DNA from: Burkholderiales bacterium | Lineage (GTDB): Bacteria; Pseudomonadota; Gammaproteobacteria; Burkholderiales; Burkholderiaceae | NCBI GenBank assembly: GCA_026225235.1 | Contig: JAMFSK010000114.1 | Span: forward strand, 360,174-424,173 | Length of the DNA: 64,000 bases | Reading direction: 5' to 3' | In this document: piece by piece, positions 42,445 to 51,905 of the stretch | How positions within the stretch are numbered: the stretch's first letter is position 1 | Layout: every line of letters begins with the position of its first letter | Notes under the pieces: model-generated | Told to the model about the DNA's origin: nothing | What the model saw: only the letters and a program-made list of their open reading frames with translations | Databases searched by the model: none | Position numbers and translations under genes: made by a program

Positions 42445-42544
42445 CCTCCGGCTCCTTTCCAGTCCCACCCCTCCATACCCTCGTCGCGCTTACGGGTAAA
42501 CACCGGCGCCCGAGGGCTTTGTCACGATCCGGCCTTCGCCTACA

Positions 42545-42577
42545 ATTTATCTATCGATCATTAATCGAATGATAAAT
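42545..42577. promoter_or_regulatory. AT-rich operator/promoter region with overlapping dyads before the VOC-FAD operon
   Basis: Two overlapping inverted repeats: ATTTATC (42545-42551) with GATAAAT (42571-42577), and ATCATT with AATGAT (42557-42573, spacer AATCG). The stretch is strikingly AT-rich compared with its surroundings and ends 14 bases before the VOC gene start. The TetR regulator upstream is the obvious candidate binder. Confidence 0.5.
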
Positions 42578-42591
42578 AGCAGGAGTCATTC

Positions 42592-43077
42592 ATGCCACTG
42601 TCCAAGCTCGCTCACTACTCGATCCGCACCACCGACCTTGATGAGTCATGCCGTTTCTATGAACGGGTTCTCGGTCTCAAATCCGGCTACCGGCCACCCT
42701 TCGATTTCCCTGGGGCATGGCTCTACAAAGGGGGTGATGAAGCGGATTTTGGCACCGTTCATATCATCGGCATCGACCCGGACAACCCGCAGAGCCTCAC
42801 CGCCTACCTCGGTGACAAGGCGACGTCGGCGCCCGGCACGGGGACCGTCGATCACATTGCCTTTCTCGCGACCGGCGTCGAAGCCATGTGGCAGACATTG
42901 GAAGCGGAAGGTATTCCGTGGCGCGACCGCACCGTTCCCAGCCTGGGCCTGCATCAGGTCTTCATCGAGGACCCGTCAGGCGTGACGATCGAACTGAATT
43001 ATCCCGCCGCGGAAGTGGCAAATCGAGTCATCCCGCACGCGGCGGTGGCTCAAGAATCAGTACAAGCAGGAGACTGA
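42592..43077 (+). CDS. Glyoxalase/bleomycin-resistance fold (VOC) protein
   Basis: A 161-residue two-module VOC protein. N-module LAHYSIRTTDLDESCRFYER with a metal-type His; C-module VDHIAFLATGVEAMWQTLEA, EGIPWRDRTVP, and terminal VFIEDPSGVTIELNYP with the metal-ligand Glu. Relatives include glyoxalase I and ring-cleavage enzymes. It sits directly before a FAD aromatic hydroxylase (two bases between the stop and the next start), so it may process the hydroxylated product. Confidence 0.83.
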   Translation: MPLSKLAHYSIRTTDLDESCRFYERVLGLKSGYRPPFDFPGAWLYKGGDEADFGTVHIIGIDPDNPQSLTAYLGDKATSAPGTGTVDHIAFLATGVEAMWQTLEAEGIPWRDRTVPSLGLHQVFIEDPSGVTIELNYPAAEVANRVIPHAAVAQESVQAGD

Positions 43078-43079
43078 AG

Positions 43080-44303
43080 ATGACGTATGTTTTCGCTCGC
43101 CCCAAGGCCATTATCGTTGGCGGTTCGCTCGGCGGGCTCTTTGCCGCCAACCTGCTCGTACGCAGCGGCTGGGCTGTCGATGTATTCGAGCGCGTGCCGG
43201 ATGAACTGGCCGGTCGCGGCGCGGGCATCGTGACGCATCCGGAACTGTTCGAGGCCCTGGCTGCTGCCGGGGTGGAGATCGACGACACGATCGGCGTCAA
43301 GGTGCAGTCCCGCGTGACACTCAATCAGCATGGCGGCGTGCTGTCCGAACGTGCACTACCTCAAACGCTCACGGCATGGGGCAAGATGTATCACGTCTTG
43401 CGCAGCACCTTGCCTGACAGTCACTATCACGCGGGTGGCAGCGTCGCCTCGGTCGAAGACGGCCCCGACCAGGCGATGGTCACACTTTGCGATGGCACAG
43501 TCCATCGGGCCGACATCGTCATCGCCGCAGACGGATTCAAGTCAGCGGTTCGCGAGCGGTTCCTGCCCAATGTGAAGCTCGAATACGCCGGCTATATCGC
43601 ATGGCGGGGGCTCGTCGATGAAATGTCGCTGTCGCAATCCACGCGCGACACGCTCTTTGAGAAGTTCGCGTTTTGCCTGCCCCCGCGCGAGCAGATCCTC
43701 GGTTATCCGGTCGCCGGCCAAGGCAACAGTACGGTTGCGGGCCAACGTCGCTACAACTTCGTCTGGTACCGGGCCACCGACGAGGCGGTCGATCTGCCGA
43801 ACCTCATGACCGATGAGACCGGCAAACAATGGGCCGGCGGCATCCCGCCGACCCTGATTCGACGCGATGTGCTCGACGATATGGAGGAGGCCGCTCACAC
43901 GCTGCTTGCCCCCCAGTTCGCCGAGGTCGTGACCAAGGCGACGCAACCGCTATTCCAGCCGATCTTCGATCTCGAGGTCCCCGAAATGGCGTTCGGGCGG
44001 GTCGCGCTGCTCGGCGACGCGGCGTTCGTGGCACGTCCGCACTGCGGCATGGGCGTCACCAAAGCAGCGGGCGACGCCATGGCACTCGTTGCAACGCTGA
44101 AACACGAGCCCGATGTCCGTCGTGCCCTGAAGACGTACAGCGCCATCCGGACCCAAGTCGGTTCGGCGATCGTGGAGCATGCCCGTCATCTGGGTGCCTA
44201 TATGCAGGCGCAACTGAAAAACGACACCGACCGTCAGATGGCCGAGCGCTATCGCACACCTGAGGCCGTCATGCGCGAAACGGCCGTGCCCGCGCGATTC
44301 TGA
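43080..44303 (+). CDS. FAD-dependent aromatic monooxygenase (DhpH-like)
   Basis: A 407-residue class A flavoprotein hydroxylase. The N-terminal GxGxxG-type motif is IIVGGSLGGLFAANLLVRSG with acidic end VFER. RADIVIAADGFKSAVRERFL is the family DG motif, and VALLGDAAFVARPHCGMGVT is the GD motif. The closest family I recognise is 2,6-dihydroxypyridine 3-monooxygenase. The ATG at 43080 follows AGGAGA. A longer open frame overlapping the VOC gene is not real. A broken paralogue lies at 46388-47498. Confidence 0.87.
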   Translation: MTYVFARPKAIIVGGSLGGLFAANLLVRSGWAVDVFERVPDELAGRGAGIVTHPELFEALAAAGVEIDDTIGVKVQSRVTLNQHGGVLSERALPQTLTAWGKMYHVLRSTLPDSHYHAGGSVASVEDGPDQAMVTLCDGTVHRADIVIAADGFKSAVRERFLPNVKLEYAGYIAWRGLVDEMSLSQSTRDTLFEKFAFCLPPREQILGYPVAGQGNSTVAGQRRYNFVWYRATDEAVDLPNLMTDETGKQWAGGIPPTLIRRDVLDDMEEAAHTLLAPQFAEVVTKATQPLFQPIFDLEVPEMAFGRVALLGDAAFVARPHCGMGVTKAAGDAMALVATLKHEPDVRRALKTYSAIRTQVGSAIVEHARHLGAYMQAQLKNDTDRQMAERYRTPEAVMRETAVPARF

Positions 44304-44379
44304 CCCGCCCTTCGCACGGGCTCGCGTTCGAACCGGCTCGTGCATCGATACCCACCCAGGGCACCCCCAGGGAGACACC

Positions 44380-44742
44380 ATGGAACAAGCCATTCCCACC
44401 TACCAGGCGAGCGCGCAGCATATCGCCGTCGACGGACAGATCACGTTCAACCCTCTGCTTGACGACCCGCAATTTCTCGCGCTGGTGCACTCGCGTCGGA
44501 CGTTCTCGTGGTCGCTGACGATCGTGATGCTGCTCGTCTACTTTGCCTTCATTCTCACCCTGGCCTTCTCACCCGCGCTCCTCGGCCGGCCACTTGTCGA
44601 GGGCTATCCGATGACCCTTGGCATCCCCGTGGGCTTCGGCATGTTCGTCTTCACTTTCATGCTGGTTCTCGTGTACGTCGTTCGTGCCAACACGGCCTAC
44701 GACCGCGCCATCAGCCAGATCAGGATGGGAGCTTCACAATGA
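44380..44742 (+). CDS. yjcH: DUF485 membrane protein (YjcH family)
   Basis: A 120-residue inner-membrane protein with two transmembrane segments ([20 protein letters not shown] and [20 protein letters not shown]). The conserved [16 protein letters not shown] motif lies before the first helix. Family members accompany ActP-type monocarboxylate symporters. The stop overlaps the next start (ATGA), the usual yjcH-actP arrangement. The N-terminal tail is longer than in E. coli YjcH. Confidence 0.88.
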   Translation: MEQAIPTYQASAQHIAVDGQITFNPLLDDPQFLALVHSRRTFSWSLTIVMLLVYFAFILTLAFSPALLGRPLVEGYPMTLGIPVGFGMFVFTFMLVLVYVVRANTAYDRAISQIRMGASQ

Positions 44743-46376
44743 AACGCTTCCTCGCATTGGTGGCGCTCTTCGCTGCCGCCTTCCCTGCCTGGGCTGCAGC
44801 GCCTGCTGCACTCGTCGCCGTCGCACCGCAACATAGCCCGATCGCGCTCGGCATGTTCCTGATCTTCGTCGCCTCGACGCTTCTGATCACCCGATGGGCG
44901 GCACGGCGAAACAACAGCGTCTCCGATCACTACACCGCAGGCGGCAGGATCACCGCGTTTCAGAACGGCTGGGCGATTGCAGGCGACTATATGTCCGCCG
45001 CCTCGCTGCTCGGCATCTCGGCCCTTGTCTTTACCAGCGGCTACGACGGTCTGATCTATTCGATCGGCTTTCTCGCGAGCTGGCCGATCATCCTGTTCCT
45101 GATCGCCGAGCCTTTACGTAATCTCGGCCGATACACACTAGCCGACGTGGTTTCATACCGACTTCAACAGCGTCCGATCCGCGCCTTCGCCGCATCGAGT
45201 TCGATCGTGATTGTCCTGCTCTACCTGGTCTCGCAGATGGTGGGTGCCGGCAAACTGGTCGAGTTGCTGTTCGGCTTCAACTATATCGCCGCCGTCGTGA
45301 TCGTCGGTGTCCTGATGGTGGTCTATGTGTTCTTCGGCGGCATGCTCGCCACGACGTGGATTCAGATCATCAAGGCCATCCTCCTGTTGGCCGGCGCCGC
45401 TTTCATGGCCTTTATGGTGCTCGATCGCTTCGGCTTCAGCCTGAACGCCCTCTTCACCCAGGCCATTCTCGCGCATCCGAAACACCTCGCCATCATGACC
45501 CCCGGCGGCCTCGTGTCCGATCCGGTCTCTGCGGTATCGCTCGGTCTTGCCCTGATCTTCGGCACCGCTGGCTTGCCACACATCCTGATGCGGTTCTTCA
45601 CGGTCAGCGATGTCAAGGCGGCCCGCAAAAGCATCCTGTATGCGACCGGCATTGTGGGCATCGGCTACGCCATGATCATCATCATCGGCTTCGGCACCAT
45701 CGCGCTGGTGGCGACGGACCCGGCTTATCACACAGCCTCAGGCACCGTGATTGGCGGCGTCAACATGGTCGCGATTCATCTCGCGCATGCGGTGGGGGGC
45801 AATCTGTTTCTCGGTTTTATTTGCGCGGTGGCCTTCTCGACCATTCTGGCGGTGGTGGCCGGTCTGACGCTCGCCGGATCGTCGGCGATTTCCCATGACC
45901 TTTACGCCAACGTCATTCGACGCGGCAAGGCGACAGAACGTGAGGAAATGAAGGTCTCCCGGCGAACCACCCTGGTGCTCGGCGTGCTGGCCATCTTGCT
46001 TGGCATCGCTTTCGAAAAGCAGAACATCGCGTTCATCGTCAGCCTGACGTTCTCGATCGCAGCGAGTTCGAACTTCCCAGTGCTTCTGCTCTCGATTTAC
46101 TGGCGAGGCCTCACCACACGTGGCGCCGTCATCGGCGGCTCACTCGGGTTGATCACGGCGGTGGTGCTGACCATTCTGAGCCCGACGGTCTGGGTCCAGG
46201 TACTCGGCCACGCCCATGCCGTCTATCCCTATGAGTATCCCGCGCTGTTTTCGATGATCGTTGCGTTCGCCGGTATCCTGTTTTTCTCACTCACGGACCG
46301 GTCGGCACACGGCACGCAGGAGCGCGCATTGTTCGGCAATCAGACGGTCGACTGCGAACTCGGGATGATGCAGTAA
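44739..46376 (+). CDS. actP: Sodium:solute symporter, acetate permease (ActP) family
   Basis: A 545-residue SSS-family cation/monocarboxylate symporter with an N-terminal signal-like segment ([19 protein letters not shown]) and about 13 membrane helices. Motifs: [20 protein letters not shown] near residue 66, [11 protein letters not shown], and [17 protein letters not shown] near 280. ActP proteins import acetate, glycolate and other small acids. It follows the FAD hydroxylase operon and ends convergent with the decayed hydroxylase. The substrate may differ from acetate. Confidence 0.85.
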   Translation: MKRFLALVALFAAAFPAWAAAPAALVAVAPQHSPIALGMFLIFVASTLLITRWAARRNNSVSDHYTAGGRITAFQNGWAIAGDYMSAASLLGISALVFTSGYDGLIYSIGFLASWPIILFLIAEPLRNLGRYTLADVVSYRLQQRPIRAFAASSSIVIVLLYLVSQMVGAGKLVELLFGFNYIAAVVIVGVLMVVYVFFGGMLATTWIQIIKAILLLAGAAFMAFMVLDRFGFSLNALFTQAILAHPKHLAIMTPGGLVSDPVSAVSLGLALIFGTAGLPHILMRFFTVSDVKAARKSILYATGIVGIGYAMIIIIGFGTIALVATDPAYHTASGTVIGGVNMVAIHLAHAVGGNLFLGFICAVAFSTILAVVAGLTLAGSSAISHDLYANVIRRGKATEREEMKVSRRTTLVLGVLAILLGIAFEKQNIAFIVSLTFSIAASSNFPVLLLSIYWRGLTTRGAVIGGSLGLITAVVLTILSPTVWVQVLGHAHAVYPYEYPALFSMIVAFAGILFFSLTDRSAHGTQERALFGNQTVDCELGMMQ

Positions 46377-46387
46377 GCCTTGGGTGG

Positions 46388-47498
46388 TCAGTCACGAAGC
46401 TGCATGATCCGGTCGCCCAGGGAAATGCCCAGTTCGGACATGCCGATACCGAGGCGGCGCTGCTGCACTTCCCAACGCGAGAGCGCGGCCACCAGCGGAT
46501 GGCCGTCGTTGAACATTAGGACGTGTGCCAGGGCCACTGCGTTTGCCGCGGCCTTGGCAGTACTGCCCGCCGTATGAGGGCTGGGGACATAAGCCGCGTC
46601 ACCGAGCAGAACGGCGCGGTCAAACACCATCTGCTCGACCCGAAGGTCCTGAATCGCTTGCACGAACGGCTCGGGCGTCTGCTCGACGAGGACCTGAAGC
46701 GTCGGCGCAAGGCATGCCTTCGCGGCAGAACGCAGCTCGGCAATATCTTCATCCTTTGTCGTGCCGGGTGGCAACGACCTACTTCGCTGCGTGCCATTCC
46801 TGTCGAGCATCAGTGACTTGAGGCTCTCATCCGACAAAGCCCGATACCAGACCCAGTTCCAGCGCCGCTTGCCGACTCCGGCTGCGTCATCTTCCCCGGG
46901 AACCAAATAGACCAGGATCAGATGTGCTTCGCCCTGCTGGAAAGTAAATCGATCACGAAGGACCTCTGCGGCGTTGAGGTCGAGGTCGTTTTCCTCGAGC
47001 CGGCCACGCCATGCGACGTAGCCCGCATAGGTCGGTTGCAGACCTGGAATCAACTGCGCGCGCACTGCAGACCGCGGTCCATCGGCGCCCACCAGCAACT
47101 CTGCTTCTTCGACGCGGCCGCTCTCGAAGTGGGCCGTGACCGTTTGCGCATTCTGCTCGAGATGCGTGACGCGTTCGCCAGGGTGAATGATCTCGGCTGG
47201 TAATCCGCGCCTCATTGCGCTGTAGATCAGGCTCCATGACGTTTGTGTCTGCGGCATGGGGAATTGCTCGATGATGCGGTCGTCGCGGTCGAGATAGATT
47301 CGATCGCCAGAGTCGGCACCGGGGGGAGAAGGCAGCTTCACGCCACCGAACCGGAAGGCTTCAATCACATCGGGTTGCAGCACGATGCCACCGCCCCGGC
47401 TATCGAGTTCATTGGGTGACTGCTCGAACAGTCGCCGTGAAGAGGCCGCTGAGGGAACCTCCGATAATGGTAGCGCGCCTTCGCTTGACATCACCCAT
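46388..47498 (-). pseudogene. FAD aromatic monooxygenase with disrupted N-terminus
   Basis: The body reads LFEQSPNELDSRGGGIVLQP through LLVGADGPRSAVRAQLIP and VLLGDAAYVPSPHTAGSTAK, clearly the same family as 43080-44303. The FAD Rossmann start is in another frame. From the ATG at 47498, after a GGAG site, one reads ATIIGGSLSGLFTA, but this frame then runs into VRAVTQ and a stop. The segment that should join GLF-A to FEQ, about 12 residues in the intact paralogue, is missing. The two parts are out of frame by about 32 lost bases. An alternative start in the second frame would give a protein without the glycine-rich loop. It is most likely non-functional. Confidence 0.75.
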
Positions 47499-47559
47499 GA
47501 ACGGCTCCTGACAGGACGGCGTCGCGTGGCTGCCGGGCGCCGATGTTCAGTGTAGTCGC

Positions 47560-48708
47560 TCAGACGCGCACCAGGCCGGTCAATGCCGGGCCCGTCGCGC
47601 TTTGTGGGAACAAGGTCGCCCTGACGTGCGCGGGGTCGAGGCCAAAGGTCTCTCCTGCAACCGAGGCGATCAAACTGTCAAGACCCAGGGTCGGCCGAAG
47701 ATCGCGCCCCTGGTAAAGACTTGAAGGCCCGAGACCCGGCCAGTCGGCCAGCACCCGGCCGCCCTCGACATGACCACCGAACACCATCGCTGCCGACGCC
47801 GTGCCGTGATCCGTGCCGCCGGTCCCGTTCGCCGCCGCCATCCGGCCGAACTCCGTCGCCACCACCACCGTGGTGTTCTCCCAGTGCTCACCCAGCCCGT
47901 CACGCATTGCCGCAGTCATCGTGTCGAGTGCCTTGAGCTGAGCGCCCAGTCGCCCGTTTTGCGCGCTGTGTGTATCCCAGCCGCCGGTCTCGATCATCGC
48001 GATCCGCGGCCCGTCGCTCTTGACAAGAAAACTTGCCGCCAGCTTGCCCAGGCTCGCCGGGTCCTGGCGCGCACCGGCATCGGCAGCCAGTTCGCGCGCG
48101 TCCATCGCCGACGTCCACAAGCCGTGAAGCTGCGGATCGTCCGCGTAGAGCTGCGAGACGCGTGCCAGTAAATCATCGGGTGCTTGCGGTAGCGCAGAGG
48201 GCGCATACGAAGTCACCTGCGCGCGCCCTCGCAGCGCGAGTGGAATGGTCGGGGCAAAGGCAATCGCGTTGGCCCTGGACGCCGGCAGCATCGATACAAG
48301 CCGGTTCAACCAGCCGTCCTTGGTCTGATAAGGCGCGAGGCCCCCTGTCTCAAGAACGTTTTGCCCGTCGAAGTGCGAGCGATCACGATATGGCGAGGCC
48401 ACGGCGTGCACGAAGAGCGCCTGACCTGCCGCATACATCCTGGCCGTTTCGACCAGTGACGGATGCAAGGCGAAGGTGCCATCGAGCCGGATCGCCGACG
48501 CAGGATCGATCGCCAATGCCCCCCGCAAGCTCGCATACGCTGGGTCGGCATAGGGCACGACGGTATTAAGGCCATCCGCCGCGCCCCGCTGAATCACGAA
48601 GACAAAGCGTTGATCCGACTCGACCGACGCAAACACCATACGCGGCGCGATCAGCATGGCGCCCAGGCCGGCACCTGTGCAGATCATGAAGTTCCGACGA
48701 GTGAGCAT
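47560..48708 (-). CDS. DUF1501 family protein (Tat-exported sulfatase-like)
   Basis: A 382-residue protein with a twin-arginine-like leader MLTRRNFMICTGAGLGAMLI. It has the DUF1501 blocks FVFVIQRGAADGLNTVVPYA, HPSLVETARMYAAGQALFVH, IAMIETGGWDTHSAQNGRLG, TVVVATEFGRMAAANGTGGT and DHGTASAAMVFGGHVEGGRV. The alkaline-phosphatase-like fold with D/H residues suggests a metal-dependent hydrolase. It follows the DUF1800 gene by four bases, the universal DUF1800-DUF1501 pair. The start at 48708 follows GGAGATAAC. Function not established. Confidence 0.87.
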   Translation of the reverse strand: MLTRRNFMICTGAGLGAMLIAPRMVFASVESDQRFVFVIQRGAADGLNTVVPYADPAYASLRGALAIDPASAIRLDGTFALHPSLVETARMYAAGQALFVHAVASPYRDRSHFDGQNVLETGGLAPYQTKDGWLNRLVSMLPASRANAIAFAPTIPLALRGRAQVTSYAPSALPQAPDDLLARVSQLYADDPQLHGLWTSAMDARELAADAGARQDPASLGKLAASFLVKSDGPRIAMIETGGWDTHSAQNGRLGAQLKALDTMTAAMRDGLGEHWENTTVVVATEFGRMAAANGTGGTDHGTASAAMVFGGHVEGGRVLADWPGLGPSSLYQGRDLRPTLGLDSLIASVAGETFGLDPAHVRATLFPQSATGPALTGLVRV

Positions 48709-48712
48709 CGTG

Positions 48713-50119
48713 TTATCTCCTTTGAAAATCGGGCGACACAAGTAACAAGGCAAGCGCAGTCGGTGCGCTCTCGGCACGCGACAATTCAGTCTCGGTCGAC
48801 TCGCTGAGCGAACCAGCCAGCAGTTGCTGACCCAGCGTGCGCGCATCGAGCGCGTCGCCGACCCGCGACGCAAATCGTTGGGCGAGTTCGACGCGACGCA
48901 CGAGCGCATCCGGCGCGGCCCAGCTCGCAGCGATATCGTCATAGCCGGCAGGCGAGCCAGGTCGCCAGACCGGCTGACCCAGTTGAGTCATCATGGGTGC
49001 AACGCTGAGCTTGCCGACATCAGCGCGGCCGAGACCCCGTAGCGAAGACAGCGCCCAGTCCCACGGCGTCTTGAATTTGGCATCGACGGGCGACCACGCT
49101 TCCGGTGAATCAATCAGTGTGAGATAGACACTCGTCAGATCGCCATGTGTCGCCGAGAAAATGCTCGCGAGACGATCGACCAGAGCCGGTGGGGGGGTGT
49201 CGGCGACGAAGTGGCGCGCAAGCTTCTCGGCGATGTGCTGCGCCGTCGCCGGCGACTCCGCAAAATCATGCAGGACGGCCAACGGTTGTCCGACACCCTG
49301 TTGGTCGTATTGGCGGCCGAGAATGGTGCGCGCGCCTGGTTCGTGCAGCCGGTCGCGGAACACGAACTGACCGGGGGCAACCAGGTCGGCGCGTTTTCCT
49401 GCCGCCCCCAGGCCACCGATGCTCCAGCCCGTCAGCGCCCGCGCGAACTCCGCGACATCGGCTTGCCCATACCCGCTGCGCACACCGAGCGTGTGCAATT
49501 CCATGATCTCGCGTGCGAGGTTCTCATTGAGTCCCGGCTTCTGCTCGGGATGACGCTGGGCCTGCCGTTCGGCGGCGGGACTATCGGGGCCGACCGAGCG
49601 CGCCTGATCGAGAAAAATTTGCATGGCCGGATGCTGTTCGACGGCGACAAGCAGATCTTCGAAACGTCCGAGCACATGCGGACGAATCGCCTCGACCTCG
49701 AATGATCCCGCCAACATCGCTACCGCGGGCTTCTCCGTCGATACCGCAAAATGGTTCGACCAGAAATGAACAAGACGCTCGATAAACGGTGTCGATGTTT
49801 GCAAGGCACTTAGAAAGCGCGCGTCGACCGCGGCGCGATAGGTGTCGCGCAAGTCTTCGTTGGACGACTTACGAACGGCTTGCTTGTCGTCTGGCGCGGC
49901 GTCACGGATCGCGGTCTCACGTTGCGCGAATGCCGCTGCAAGCGTGGTGCTGGTCGGCTGATCAGCCCACACTGGCGGAAGCGCTTCATAACGTCCATTG
50001 CCGAGCTGGCCCTTGAGCCATTGCACGGGATCGGCAGGCGCCGCTTCACCGGCGCGGGCGCCCAGTCCAAAGCGATTCAGGGCAATGGCTGCCGGAGTGG
50101 ATTGCGGCCGGATGGCCAT
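48713..50119 (-). CDS. DUF1800 family protein
   Basis: A 468-residue DUF1800 protein: IALNRFGLGARAGEAAP, LVHFWSNHFAVSTEKPAVAM, GLNENLAREIMELHTLGVRS, YGQADVAEFARALTGWSIGG, ILGRQYDQQGVGQPLAVLHD and ALALLLVSPDFQRR. It lacks an evident signal peptide. The function is unknown; the family always pairs with DUF1501. It lies downstream of the ECF sigma, anti-sigma and metal-sensor genes and is likely their target or part of the same stress operon. Confidence 0.87.
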   Translation of the reverse strand: MAIRPQSTPAAIALNRFGLGARAGEAAPADPVQWLKGQLGNGRYEALPPVWADQPTSTTLAAAFAQRETAIRDAAPDDKQAVRKSSNEDLRDTYRAAVDARFLSALQTSTPFIERLVHFWSNHFAVSTEKPAVAMLAGSFEVEAIRPHVLGRFEDLLVAVEQHPAMQIFLDQARSVGPDSPAAERQAQRHPEQKPGLNENLAREIMELHTLGVRSGYGQADVAEFARALTGWSIGGLGAAGKRADLVAPGQFVFRDRLHEPGARTILGRQYDQQGVGQPLAVLHDFAESPATAQHIAEKLARHFVADTPPPALVDRLASIFSATHGDLTSVYLTLIDSPEAWSPVDAKFKTPWDWALSSLRGLGRADVGKLSVAPMMTQLGQPVWRPGSPAGYDDIAASWAAPDALVRRVELAQRFASRVGDALDARTLGQQLLAGSLSESTETELSRAESAPTALALLLVSPDFQRR

Positions 50120-50188
50120 GACGATCTCCCGATGGGTGCGTTGTGATCTTTAACGGCAGATGGCGCCGAATCCGTCGCTCTGAATTCA

Positions 50189-50662
50189 CTATTTTTTTGC
50201 GGGCTCGGCGACATGCAGTGGGCCATGACGCTCCATCGCATCGACGAGCTTCAGCCGTTCCTCCGGCGTGAGCGCGGCAGCGAAATCGGCGACAGTTGTC
50301 TCGACGCGTGCACGCCAAGCGATATCGGCCTCGCGCGTGCGCGCCAGCGCCGCATCGAGCGCGGCACGATCGAACTCCGGTGCAGCCAGCACTTGGGCGA
50401 CCTCGAGCCGTCCGTTGCGGGCGTCGGCGATCAGCGGGAGGCTCTCCATGCGAGTTTGACGAATGGCGCGCCGCAATTCCTTGCGACGGTCTTTCGACAA
50501 CTCCGCTGCTGCGAAACGCAGGCCACGTTGCTGGGTAACCACGTCGGCCTTTTGCTTGGCGATCCATTGATACGTGCCACCGGCCACCGTTCCCAGCAGG
50601 AACACGTTGAACACCAACGAGACAATCAGCAGCATCTTGAGTCGGTTCGGCGCCATGCTCAT
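50189..50662 (-). CDS. Periplasmic heavy-metal-sensor/Spy-like membrane-anchored protein
   Basis: A 157-residue protein with one N-terminal membrane anchor (KMLLIVSLVFNVFLLGTVAG) and an all-helical periplasmic domain. That domain carries an Arg-rich LSKDRRKELRRAIRQTR segment and ends LTPEERLKLVDAMERHGPLH. This fits the CnrX/Spy (heavy-metal resistance) group. The start overlaps the anti-sigma stop (ATGA). In the ECF-CnrH systems CnrX is the signal sensor for the membrane-bound anti-sigma; a parallel role is inferred. Confidence 0.78.
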   Translation of the reverse strand: MSMAPNRLKMLLIVSLVFNVFLLGTVAGGTYQWIAKQKADVVTQQRGLRFAAAELSKDRRKELRRAIRQTRMESLPLIADARNGRLEVAQVLAAPEFDRAALDAALARTREADIAWRARVETTVADFAAALTPEERLKLVDAMERHGPLHVAEPAKK

Positions 50663-51099
50663 TTCTCGTTCAGGTCAAACGTCACATTGCCGAACGCCGT
50701 ATCTGCGTCGGTCTGGTCAAACGCGGTCGGCGGGCCGACCGGTCGCGCCGCCGGCACGATCAGCGAGAGCGCCACGACCCCTGCCGCGATGCCCGCCACC
50801 CCCACCCCAACAATCCCGGCCCCAGACAGCCACCAGCGCGGCTGCTGCCACGCCGGTCTGCCTGCACGTCGTGACGAGGGCGCGGACGCCACCACGCGCC
50901 GCACGAGGCTTCCATCGGGCTCGACCACAGCATGCATCGTCAGATAGACGTCGAGTGCACGCGCCTCGTCCAAGGCGGCCAGCGCATCCGGATCGCCCCG
51001 CGCCAACAAGGCTTCGGCCGCGGCGCGCTCGGCGGCCGGCCAGTGGTCGGGCAGCGCGCCGTAGGCTTCGGTGAGACGGCGAAAGCGTTCGGGAGTCAT
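50659..51099 (-). CDS. Membrane-anchored anti-sigma-like protein
   Basis: A 146-residue protein. The N-terminal cytoplasmic part is helical (MTPERFRRLTEAYGALPDHW, RALDVYLTMHAVVEPDGSLV). One transmembrane helix (GAGIVGVGVAGIAAGVVALS) is followed by a short periplasmic tail. It starts inside the sigma-factor stop (ATGA overlap), the usual anti-sigma placement. There is no ZAS zinc motif (HxxxCxxC). Identification rests on context and topology. Confidence 0.7.
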   Translation of the reverse strand: MTPERFRRLTEAYGALPDHWPAAERAAAEALLARGDPDALAALDEARALDVYLTMHAVVEPDGSLVRRVVASAPSSRRAGRPAWQQPRWWLSGAGIVGVGVAGIAAGVVALSLIVPAARPVGPPTAFDQTDADTAFGNVTFDLNEK

Positions 51100-51671
51100 C
51101 GGCGTTCCTTCACATTGAGGTGCTCGCCGCACGCTCCGGCGAGAAGACCCCGCAGGTTGCGGCGCGCGCGTGAAAGCAGGCTTTCCAGCGCATCAACACT
51201 GATCCCCATCAAGGCGGCGGCCTCGATGTTCGAGAGTTCCTGGTAGTACTGCAGCACCAGCGCTTCGCGTTGCCGCGCCGGCAACGCCGCGAGCGCGGCA
51301 CTGATACGTTCCCGACGCTCGCCTTCGTCGATCTGCTCGTCGGGAAGCGGCAAGGGGTCGATGGGCTCTGCGACGTCATCGACAGACAAGGTCTCCTGAC
51401 GACGGCGCAGTCGGTCATAGCACAAATTGAGTGCGACACGATGCAGCCAGGTGTCAAAGCGCGCCTGCCCCCAGCGCCAGCGTGAAGCGTGTTTCCAGAT
51501 GCGCACGAAGGTTTCCTGTGCGATGTCGCTGGCCTCGTCACGGTCGCCCAGCATCCGGGTGGCAAGCGCGAGCAGACGCGGCAACTTTCGCGCGACCATC
51601 TCGCGCACCGCTGCGGGGTCTTGATTGCCGACGCGTTCGAGCAACTCCGCGTCCGGATCCTCTTCGCTCAA
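51096..51671 (-). CDS. ECF-type RNA polymerase sigma factor
   Basis: A 191-residue sigma70-family ECF factor. Region 2: LALATRMLGDRDEASDIAQE, TFVRIWKHASRWRWGQARFD, TWLHRVALNLCYDRLRRR. Region 4: ALAALPARQREALVLQYYQE, LSNIEAAALMGISVDALESL, LSRARRNLRGLL. First gene of the sigma, anti-sigma, sensor, DUF1800, DUF1501 operon. It probably directs its own operon in response to envelope or metal stress. Confidence 0.92.
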   Translation of the reverse strand: MSEEDPDAELLERVGNQDPAAVREMVARKLPRLLALATRMLGDRDEASDIAQETFVRIWKHASRWRWGQARFDTWLHRVALNLCYDRLRRRQETLSVDDVAEPIDPLPLPDEQIDEGERRERISAALAALPARQREALVLQYYQELSNIEAAALMGISVDALESLLSRARRNLRGLLAGACGEHLNVKERR

Positions 51672-51751
51672 TGTGTGTCGTCCCAGAGCCCATGATCAAT
51701 GACCGGGCTTCTGCGCTCACGCGCGGACTGCCCAGTCAACGTTGAGGTCAT

Positions 51752-51859
51752 TCAATACACGACGACCGGTGCCCGGTAATAGGCGAGGTGCCCGGGGTAG
51801 ACGACACACCCGGACAGCGCGGCCGCCGCGACCAGAAGGGTAACGAGGGTCTTTAACAT
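51752..51859 (-). CDS. Tiny lipoprotein
   Basis: A 35-residue product, MLKTLVTLLVAAAALSGCVV then YPGHLAYYRAPVVVY. It has a short basic n-region, a hydrophobic core and the lipobox LSGC, so mature Cys would be residue 18. An AGGA site precedes the ATG at 51859. It lies 46 bases downstream of the YXWGXW gene and on the same strand, so the two may form a small envelope operon. It is too short for most ORF callers. Function unknown. Confidence 0.65.
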   Translation of the reverse strand: MLKTLVTLLVAAAALSGCVVYPGHLAYYRAPVVVY

Positions 51860-51905
51860 GATTGGGATCCTGGAGTCGAGGGGATGTAAGCCGGACGCAA
51901 GCGCA

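Noticed and set aside
42888..43080. Longer start for the FAD hydroxylase, overlapping the VOC gene
   Set aside because: The ATG at 43080 has an AGGAGA site and begins at the family N-terminus.
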